Assembly (NCBI RefSeq): GCF_019175285.1
Contig: NC_056527.1
Coordinates: 71,911,937 to 71,975,936, forward strand
DNA: 64,000 nt
Direction: 5' to 3'
From: Sceloporus undulatus
Taxonomy: Eukaryota > Chordata > Lepidosauria > Squamata > Phrynosomatidae
Positions 55,011 through 64,000 of the stretch are shown piece by piece. The position numbers were made by a program, and so were the translations under genes. Under the pieces are notes generated by a model. That model made no database searches. It worked only from the letters and a program-made list of their open reading frames with translations, and was not told where the DNA came from. The number at the start of each line of letters is the position of its first letter. The first letter of the stretch is position 1.

Positions 55011-55855
55011 TACTACTACTTCTTCCATTTCTATTTTTAATAAATTGTTTTTAATTAAATTTGAAAATTTGAAAATTTAATTTAAAATATTTTTAATTCT
55101 TTCAAAACATTCTCATCTTACCAAATTTTCACTCTAACCACATTAAACTAAGTAAATGTAAATACATTTAAAATGTGCATATGATACTGTAATTTAAAGT
55201 ATAATTTTAATTTTGCTAGTTGTTTATGTTACAACTATTGCCATTACGTTCAGTGATATACAGGGATTGCAATTTATGAGTAATATTAGTACAAAAAACA
55301 TTAATAAGGATTCTTTATGGTGTGGTATGGGATAAGGTCTATGCGGCGGACACACCATGTGTTACCACACAGATGACTCCAACCTTAGTAACACCACTGC
55401 ACAAGGACAAATGTTATTAATGAGGAAGAACAAGCAAGCTAGGAGAGGCTACAGCAGTTTGCTTTTCCCTGAGCATTCTGGGAAAGGTTGTATTCTGTTC
55501 TCTTTTCTTGACTCCACCCTAGTGAGTTAATTTAGTGCAAGCTACATTTGCAGTTTGAATTCAGTTTGCAGCAATTGATGTAACCTGTGGACAAAGGGGG
55601 AGAGCGAGAGGGTAAGAGGGACATTTTAAAACCAGCTGAAAAAGAAGGATGACAGAGGATTAATTGGGATTGTCCCTGCCAAATGTTGACACTGACATGA
55701 TATATCAGTGATCACATGAATGCAAGTAACCTTTGGAGAAGTGATTTCCCCAGCAGGGAAAGAAAGAATGAAAGGTGCTCTTTCCAGTTTCATAGTGCAC
55801 AGCTATGTATATTTTCCCCCAGCTAGAAGGTGAGATGGTATACTGGAATCAGACA
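55011..55855. other. Intergenic DNA without recognised feature
   Basis: AT-rich, no conserved motif. Confidence 0.4.
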
Positions 55856-55859
55856 TCCA

Positions 55860-56265
55860 TCAGCTGTGACTTCTAGTCCTGTGAAGTCGCAACCTCGATG
55901 GACAGGCGATAAAGACCAGCACTGGGTTAGAGTGGGGGCATGGCATCCATATGATGCACACCCTGACTCCACCCTCATGCCGGTGTGATGCCATGTACCC
56001 AATTGCACAGCAGGGGACATCACGGTGATCCTCTGGTGCTTCATCCAGCTGAAACAGCACCAAAAGAGCACAGAAAAGCTGCAGCAGTGGCGGCTATGGT
56101 GCCCTTTACACAGGGCAAAAAGGAGCTGCTTTTTGCAGCTCCTTTTTGTGCCACGGAAAGGCCAGACCAGGGCCACAGCATGTAGTTGCTGTGACCTTGA
56201 TCCGGCACTGAAAGGGCCAGCTGCAGGCCACCCCTTAAGGGTGGTCTGTTCAGACCCAGCCCCCC
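55860..56265. mobile_element. Probable non-autonomous DNA element
   Basis: Fold-back centre AAAAAGGAGCTGC/GCAGCTCCTTTTT near 56120. The right end GGGTGGTCTGTTCAGACC resembles the right end of the 376-bp element at 30718 (GGGTGGTCTGTAACAC). Left end not defined. Confidence 0.45.
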
Positions 56266-56939
56266 AGTTACCATATTGTCATTCATGTAGAATGTTCAAA
56301 CTTCATTTGTGCTAAAATATGCTATTTTATGCAGAAAATATTTTTTCTACATAAAACATGAAATTTATAAATAATATTTCAGTACAATTAATAGATGAAT
56401 ATGTCTTATATTGGAAAATGCAAATTATCAACCGTGTGTTGTGCATAAGAACATCATAAATGAGGGCCCTGCTATGCGATACCAGAAATTCATGCTTAAA
56501 ACTTTTAAAAACTGTTTGGCATTTATTTGTGGTAGAGGTGGTGATGGTGGAACAGTCTTTAATCACACTGGATTTGCGTCTCATTTCTACTTGTTTCTTC
56601 AAATCCTTAATGGCATATATGATTTTCAAGAGTATCTACAATAAACAGTAAGTATTAGTTCTTTTTCTCTATGAGCATGAAATGCATTATGTAAAGACTT
56701 ATTTTTAAAATATGTTTTCTAAACAGCAGTTGTTGTATTGTATTAAATCCATTCTTGACCCTACTGTTTGGCCATATGCTATAAAACTGAAAAAGTCTGT
56801 ACATTAGTGCAATTATTTTGAGTATTTCTTATAAAGGTGACCAAATGAATATTTTTGAAAATGGTAAAAGTGGGATATCTGAAAATATATATTCATAACA
56901 AAAAGCCAAAATTTTCCCCCAGCTCTCAATAATCATCGA

Positions 56940-57415
56940 GAGCCTAACATAGAAAATGTTGGTTTGAAGGGCTGATGGTGGGTGGAAGTTGTTGAAACTC
57001 TAGTAGAATGTATTGAATGAGTCTTCTCATGAGTCCAAATTATGAAGATATCGTCAATGGTAGAGGAGCAGTTTCTGGATGCAGGAGTTAAGGAAGTGTT
57101 GTTCTAGGTCAGCCATGAAGATACTGGCATACTGAGCTGTCATGTGCATACCCATGGCAATACCATTAATTTAAAGGCATATGTTGTTACCAAAGGTGAA
57201 ATAATTGTGTGTGAGAACAAACTGGCATACTTTGGAGGCTAAGTCTGATAATTTCTTATCTGAAATGATGTTCCTGACAGCTTGTAGTTTATCCTTGTGC
57301 AGGAGGTTGGTATACAGAGATTCCACATCCATAGTGGCTAAGAAAGTGTGTTTTTTCTTAGTTGAGAGATCACAGTGTTTGGAAGTATGGAGGGGCACAC
57401 AATTTGAACAATGAC
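56940..57415 (-). repeat. Penelope-like element RT fragment
   Basis: Minus strand: TFLATMDVESLYTNLLHKDK, LQAVRNIISDK, CQFVLTHNYFTFGNN, then decayed GIAMGMHMTAQYA and FMADLEQHFLN. This is the Penelope RT, distinct from LINE RTs. Stops and a lost catalytic block show decay. Confidence 0.85.
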
Positions 57416-57966
57416 TGGCACCTTTTCCTTCAAGAGATCGTGTGCATCTTATTTCTGAGAATGCCTTGCATTATAACTACATGGCATGTGTTTTAACTGT
57501 TGCTGCTTGCATAACAGAAGTAGTTTTAAAAAAAGAACAGCACAAAATATGTTTTATTTTAAATTTATGTACATTAAATCCTTAGTAATTGAAAATCCAT
57601 AAATTACAATTTTTGAGTTCTAGCAACAAAAGATGGAACTATTTTATATCAGAAAATTAAAATCAGTCAAGATATCAAGTAGATTACAGAGCATTTAAAT
57701 TCTTGCCGGAATTCATTCATGCTGGTTTAATGAATATTTTTCCCCATCCAAGAAAAGATAATCTCAATCATATTTTAAATGTTTAAAATAAGCCTCAGCT
57801 CACTCAAGCGGTTAGCACTACATCTCTTGTAAACTCTGGAATTATGTCCTAGTTCTTTTCTTTCCTATTATTGCCCCCTGCCTTGCCCAGCAATAGCTTG
57901 CATCCTAACCTATGATCAGGCAAACAAGGGAAGTCATAGTATTTTGATCTGTGTCTATACAAAACA

Positions 57967-57972
57967 TTTATT
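57967..57972 (-). terminator. Candidate VWC2 polyadenylation signal
   Basis: AATAAA on the minus strand about 205 nt after the VWC2 stop codon. It is the nearest canonical hexamer downstream. The surrounding DNA is AT-rich, so chance occurrence is likely and other sites may be used. Confidence 0.3.
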
Positions 57973-58174
57973 TTAAACTTTTAAAATAAAGCATAAACCT
58001 TTGTATCACAATCCTCTTTGACTAACAGTATTTCACTGTGGGGGGGAAATCTATAGTTGATCTTGTTTGCAACCCAAACCAAATTCATGTTGAAGCTGAT
58101 TCTTAATTAATCAAACATCAACTGGTGCATGGAAATGTTTTACAAAAATATCCAGAGACATTAGATTCATAGAT

Positions 58175-58825
<651 letters not shown>

Positions 58826-59080
58826 CATCATAGAATTAGAAGTGACCACAAGAGCCATGTAGTCTAATTCCCTGCCATGCAGAAAATCATAATTACAGCA
58901 TCCCCGACAGATGGCCATCCAGCCTCTGTTTAAAGACCTCCAAGGAAGGAGACTCCATCACTCTTTGAGGAAGTGTGTTCCACTGTCAAACAGCCCTTAC
59001 TGTCAGGAAGTTCCTCCTAAATCTGAGGTTCGAACCTCTGTTCCTGGAGCTTGCATCCATTGTTCCGTGTTCTAGGCTCT
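58826..59080 (-). repeat. CR1 LINE 3' end
   Basis: CATAGAATTAGAAGTGACCA on the plus strand marks the tail. AGCCTCTGTTTAAAGACCTC and CTGTCAGGAAGTTCCTCC follow inward. Confidence 0.9.
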
Positions 59081-59089
59081 GGAGGAAAT

Positions 59090-59277
59090 CCAAAAGGTCT
59101 GATGGGTAAATTTTATAAAGTGTTGGTAAGCTGGGATTCAGAACAGGAAATAATTAAAGAATCAATGATAAAATGGGCCAAAGACTGTGGGCACCCTATC
59201 AATTTAAATCAATGGGAAAAGGCATGGAAACACAACATTAAATTTACAGCAGCTCAAAATTTTTTGCAGTAGGATAG
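59090..59277 (+). repeat. L1 LINE ORF2 fragment
   Basis: KFYKVLVSWDSEQEIIKESM, then KWAKDCGHPINLNQWEKAW, the L1 ORF2 C-terminal region, open for 73 codons. Confidence 0.8.
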
Positions 59278-59279
59278 TT

Positions 59280-61025
59280 GAGTAGGAGAGCCTCAAAACC
59301 CAGGTTAGTGGATTGGACTGCTTTGAAGCGCATGGTGCAGTATCTCAAAGGAACAAAGGACAGGTGTCTGGTGATGGCTGGAGGCATGTCTCAGCTAAAT
59401 TGCTATGCAAGACCGCTCCTTTGCGGTAGCAGACAAAAAGTTGGTTTCTGGTCTGGTCATCAGGTTTGCTGACAGTGTTATTGTCTGGAGATCCAGAAAG
59501 CAAAGTTGTGTACCTTTGAGCACTACAGAAGCTGAATTTGCTGTACTCTCAGAGATGGCTAGCAAAATTCAGTGGGTCAGGCAGGTATTGGGGGATCTTG
59601 GTGAATCATGCCGTACACCAATAGTGATCAACAAGGACTTACAAGCCTGCATTGTGGTGGCAGAAGCAAAAAATCTCAAAAGCAGGCCGAAATAAGGTAC
59701 CACAATGTGCATGAGTTAATACAGGGTGGAATCCTGAAACTGCAATATTGTGTTTCTGAGAAAAACATTGCAGATTTACTCACAAATGCATTGCCTGTAG
59801 TAAGTCACGAGAGACTAATAGGTATGCTGGGCCTTGGGATAAAGAACTATACTCAGTGAGAACACTTGGGACTGTATGTGTAAAAATGCATCCTCCTGTA
59901 GTTTGTGTATCCTGCATGGCAACTAAGACATTTTGGAGGGGACTGTCAATACATTTTTGCCCCAGGCAGTGTAAAACGCCTCAAATGCATGCAATGGGTT
60001 AAAGAGGAAATATTGAATCAGAGAAAGCTGCATGGAGATTTGTCAAAGCAGTTCCAAACTTCATTTCTTATTTTGATTCCCTCATTTCTTGCCTTATTTT
60101 CTTTATTTCTTCCAGAAGTTGCAAGAGCTGACGAGCAGGCTGAGAAATGGGCCCAGGCAAGTCTTCAAGACAGAAAACAACCTGCAGCTATCCTTGTTGC
60201 AGAGCAGCCAGCCCCCCCCCCCCGAGCTTCAGCCAGCTCCTCCTGTGGAATTGCAGCAAGACTCATCTGCTGATGAGACAGAGGACACAGCTGGGGTCTT
60301 AAGTCCTCAATCAAGGAGGAGGAACAAAAGGGTCCAACAAAAGAAAGAGCTAAGACGCTCAGCCAGGCTGCAGGCTAAGCAGCAAGCAATCAAGTTCTGA
60401 TTAGAACCAGCTGGTGTCAGGCTAGTTAAGAGCTGAGTTTGCCTAATGAGTTGCTGGAAGCAACTTGTTTTTTTTCCTGGCTAGTATTTCTGTTTTTAGA
60501 CTCTTGAATTTCTACTTCAGACTTCCTGGCTTTTTCAGCTATTGGACTGTGTTGATTGTGATTCTTATAGAATCATAAAATCGTAGTGGTGTAAGAAACC
60601 ACAAGGGCCATCCAGTCCAAACCCCTACCATGCAGCATCCCCGTCAGATGGCCATTCAGCCTCTGTTTAAAGACCTCCAAGAAAGGGGATTCCACTACAC
60701 TCTTGTTGCCTCCCTTGACTTGGACTGCTTGACCAACACCTTTTTCTTCATGGACTCTCATAGGCAAGGACACTTTTGAGCTGTTTGTAATTCACTGCCT
60801 CTGCCTGCTTTATCAGTTGGTAGTTCCCTCTTAGACAGCTGGTGTGAGTGCTTTGGTGAACCAGGACCGGTATCACATTTGAGTCAGTGACTCTTGCTGC
60901 ATCTTCTGTTGATCCTCTTCTTTGGTTCATTATCTGTAATTGAGATTGTATTGGAGCTCTTTTTACTCCTGAAGCCATTTTCAAATTTCAATAAATTATC
61001 GCTGTTCTGCTGAATGAATTTAACA
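59280..61025 (+). mobile_element. Ty1/copia-like fossil, pol end and 3' region
   Basis: RNase H part (59290-59860): WTALKRMVQYLKGT, SRKQSCVPLSTTEAEFAVLS and a NIADLLTNALP block, typical of copia. Downstream, a Gln/Pro- and Lys/Arg-rich open stretch (60089-60400) precedes non-coding DNA with AATAAA near 60989, ending GAATTTAACA at 61025, a plausible LTR end. Broken in a few places. Only the 3' end is present. A CR1 fragment is inserted. Confidence 0.75.
60565..60705 (-). repeat. CR1 LINE 3' end inside the copia fossil
   Basis: TAGAATCATAAAATCGTAG tail, then AACCACAAGGGCCATCCAG and CTCTGTTTAAAGACCTCC. Short 5'-truncated insertion. Confidence 0.85.
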
Positions 61026-61044
61026 ATCAGATTAATCTTTTATA

Positions 61045-63338
61045 TCTAATAATTGCGGGGGCGGGTTGGTGTGTCCCTCAGGCGACTGGTGGGGCGAAGC
61101 GGCGGTGGAGCTTCAACCCTCCGGGCGGGGCCACATGCAGGGGGTGGAGCTTACCTCCGGGGGGAGCCGGTGCCGGGGGTGGAGCTTCCCCTTCGGGGGG
61201 CCGCGTGCTGGGGCGGAGCTTCCACCCTCGGGGGCCAAGCCTCCCCATCTTTGCTGGCCCCTGACAGGGTCCCAGGCCCCGTCAGAGACCAGCAAAAAAG
61301 CTGTGGGGGCCGCCAGTGCTGGAGGGCCCCTGGAGGGTCCCCAGCCATGGCACTGGGCCTCCAGAGGCCCCTGCCGCCGTTGGAGCCCTCCTGGAGGCCC
61401 CAGCAATGGCAAAGGGCCCCCAGAGGCCCCTGCTGGGTCCCTCGGAGCCCTACTGGGAGGGCCCAGGGATGGCAGCAGGCCCCTAAGAGGCCCTTTGCCG
61501 CCGTCGGAGCCCTCCTGGAGGGCCCAGGGGGACTGCACGGGTCCCCCAGAGGGCCGCCTGCAGCTGTCGGAGCCCTCCTGGAAGGCCCCAGCGATGGCAA
61601 AGGGCCCCCAGAGGCCCCCTGCCGTCCCGCGGAGCCCTCCTGGGGGCCCCAGGGATGGCAAGCGGACCCGAGAGGCCGTCGGAGGCCCTCCATGAGCCCC
61701 AGGGACTGCAAAGGGTCCCCCAGAGGCCCCTGCCACCCTCGGAGCCCCACTGGAGGGCCCCAGGGACGGCAAAGGGGCCTCCAGAGGCCCCTGCCACCTC
61801 GGAGCCCTCCTGGAGGGCCCCAGGGTGGCAAAGGGCCCTCCAGAGGCCTCCTGCCGTCCTCGTTAGCCCTCCCAGAGGGCCCCAGGGATGGCAAAGGGCC
61901 CCCAGCGGCCAGCCACCTCGTGAGCCCTCTGGAGGGCCCAGGGACTGCAGCAGCCCCCAGAGGCCCCCTGCTGCCCTTGGAGCCCTCCTGGGGCCCCAGG
62001 GACGGCAAAGGCCCCCCATAGGCCCCTGCGCCCTCGGAGCCCTCCTGGAGGGCCCCAGGGATGGCAAAGGGGCCCCCCAGAGGCCTCCTGCCGCCCTCGG
62101 AGCCCACCTGGAGGCCCTAGGGACGGCAAAGGGCCCTCAGAGGCCCCCTGCCGCCCTCGGAGCCCTCCTGGAGGGCCCAGGGGCGGCAAGCAGGGCCCAG
62201 GAGGCCCCTGCCGCTCCTGGAGGCCCAGGGCGGCAGCGGGCCCCCCAGAGGCTCCCTACGCCCTCGGAGGCCCTCCTTGGAGGGCCCCAGGGACGGCAAA
62301 GGGCCCCCGAGGCCCCCTACGCCCTCAGAGCCTCCTGGGAGCCCCAGGGACGGCAAAGGGCCCACCAGAGGCCCCTGCCGCCCTCGGAGCCCTCCCTGGA
62401 GGGCCCAGGGACGGCCAAAGGGCCCTCCAGAGGCCCCTGCGCCCTCGGAGCCCTCTGGAGGGCCCCCGGGGCAGAGCGGGCCCCTCAGAGGCTCTACCGT
62501 CCTCGAGCCCTCCTGGAGAGCCCCAGGGACGGCAAAGGGCCCCCATAGGCCCCCTGCCGCCCTCGGAGCCCTCCTGGAGGCCCCAGGGATGTGCAAAGGG
62601 CCCCCGAGGCCCCCTGCCGCCCTCGGAGCCCACCTGGAGGGCCCTAGGACGGCAAAGGGCCCTCCAGAGGCCCCTGCCGCCCTCGGAGCCTCCTGGAGGG
62701 CCCCAGGGGCGGCCAGCAGGGCCCAGGAGGCCCCCTGCCGCTCCTGGAGGGCCCCAGGGGCGGCAGCGGGCCCCCCAGAGGCTCCTACCGCCCTCGGAGC
62801 CCTCCTGGAGGCCCCAGGGACGGCAAAGGGCCCCGCAGAGGCCCCCTTACCGCCCTCAGAGCCCTCCTGGAGCCCCAGGGACGGCAAAGGGCCCACCAGA
62901 GGCCCCCTGCCGCCCTCGGAGCCCTCGGAGGGCCCCAGGGACGGCAAAGGGCCCTCCAGAGGCCCCTGCCGCCCTCGGAGCCCTCCTGGAGGCCCCAGGG
63001 GCAGCAGCGGGCCCCTCAGAGGCTCCCTACCGTCCTCGGAGCCCTCCTGAGGGCCCCAGGGACGGCAGCGGGCCTCCTAAAGGCCCGCCGCCGCTGCCGC
63101 TGCCCATCGCAACTTTTCGCCGCTCTGGGCGCCGCCATTTTGGGCGAAAAAAATGCGGCGCCCATAGCCCAGAGGGCCATATGGGCGCCACCATTTTTTT
63201 GCCCAAAATGGCGGCACCCAGAGCGGCGAAAAAGCCGTGACGGGCGGCCGCAGCGGTGGCGGCAACAGCAGCCAGCGGCCAGACGGCAGGGCCTCCGCGG
63301 CCGCATCCAGCCCGCGGGCCGGAGGTTGCCGACCCCTG
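61045..63338. mobile_element. GC-rich block: 61-bp minisatellite with hAT-like right end
   Basis: From about 61318 to 63083 a 61-62-bp unit (GGAGCCCTCCTGGAGG, CCCAGGGACGGCAAAGGGCC, CAGAGGCCCCTGCCGCCCTC) repeats about 28 times. Next comes a 120-bp palindrome (63114-63233, CGCCGCTCTGGG/CCCAGAGCGGCG), then an end reading inverted as CAGGGGTCGGCAACCTCCGG, a hAT-type terminus. No matching left terminus near 61045. The long ORFs on both strands are repeat artefacts. Confidence 0.7.
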
Positions 63339-63344
63339 CTCTAA

Positions 63345-64000
63345 AATATGTGTATACAGGAGAGAGAGAGAGGGAGAGAGAGAAGGAGGAAAAAAACAAA
63401 AGGGAAAAAAAAAAGAGAAACACGAGAGAACAACAATTAAGAATTTAAAAAGAGAGAACAAAACAATATAGGATAATTATAAGGACATTTAAAAAAAGAC
63501 AACTACACATCCAGTATAAGAGGGAAGATAACGTAAGATATTGAGAATATTAAGACTGGGAGGGAAAGGAAAAATATTGAAAAAAGAGGAAACACAAAGA
63601 AAAGTGACTGAATGTGGTGATATTAAACTTAAATATTGAAGATTTATTGTTGTAGAGCTGTAGGTTAATTTTGATTATATATTTCAAAGTAAGAGTAAGA
63701 TTAAGGAGAGGTGAAAGGAACAATATTCTGGGAAGTATAAATATAGAGCACTAGAAAAGCATTTAAAGATATTTGAGAACTATTACTTTTCTGCATCATA
63801 ACATAATATATGCAATATAGAACATTTACTTTTGCAATTATTTAAGGAAAAAATTATCTTAGAAAAAGACAGGCATTATATAGAATGATCATTGACCTTT
63901 CGTTTGGATATTTGAGAAGTATTGTTTTTCTGCATCATAACAGTATATGCTTGTTATATAAATTGATATATAGTAATATAGAACATTTACTATTTGCAAT
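63345..64000. other. A-rich DNA with GA microsatellite and repeated edge
   Basis: (GA)n at 63358-63390. Text GATATTTGAGAA, TTTCTGCATCATAACA and ATAGAACATTTACT occurs at 63768-63847 and again at 63907-64000, a loose tandem of about 140 bp. No gene seen. Confidence 0.5.

Noticed and set aside
61053-63050. Long overlapping ORFs on both strands (up to 322 codons)
   Set aside because: They run through a 61-62-bp minisatellite whose unit is not a multiple of three. Open frames arise from GC-rich, stop-poor DNA, not coding selection.

Overview
The window looks like squamate (lizard) nuclear DNA. It is intron-rich and crowded with non-LTR retroelements typical of lizards: CR1, L2, L1, RTE/BovB and Penelope. 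It also holds DIRS and copia fossils, tRNA- and 5S-derived SINEs, and many terminal-inverted-repeat (TIR) DNA elements. There is no sign of prokaryotic gene organisation. Bases 36290-36299 are an assembly gap.

Two host genes can be supported, both on the minus strand. The last coding exon of VWC2 (brorin) lies at 58175-58326. Downstream of it in the direction of transcription is a six-exon gene running from 44633 to about 1658. Every exon has GT/AG borders and exons 2-6 keep phase. The predicted protein resembles SPMIP7/SPATA48, a sperm-flagellum microtubule inner protein. VWC2 and SPATA48 are neighbours in human 7p12, in the same relative orientation, which supports the naming. The gene may continue past the left edge.

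Layout. 1-9.7 kb: RTE/BovB and CR1 fragments, small fold-back DNA elements, a mariner-type MITE, and exons 6 and 5. 10-18.3 kb: L1 pieces, a DIRS fossil with a nested solo LTR, SINEs, and exons 4, 3 and 2. 18.3-44.1 kb is intron 1: CR1 5' ends with tandem promoter-like units, a LINE of unassigned clade, a DIRS terminus, a 4.8-kb L1 carrying two insertions, an internally deleted CR1, micro- and minisatellites, and a nested stack of solo LTRs inside a Penelope element. 44.1-58.2 kb: exon 1, an intergenic stretch with a full-length L2 flanked by a target-site duplication, and a TIR element with an internal minisatellite. 58.2-64 kb: VWC2, a copia fossil, and a 2.3-kb GC-rich minisatellite block.

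The most informative non-genic signal is a 3'-terminal hairpin. It occurs in L2 and in several SINE-like repeats with different but complementary stems, so it covaries. This suggests that the SINEs and L2 share a recognition structure.
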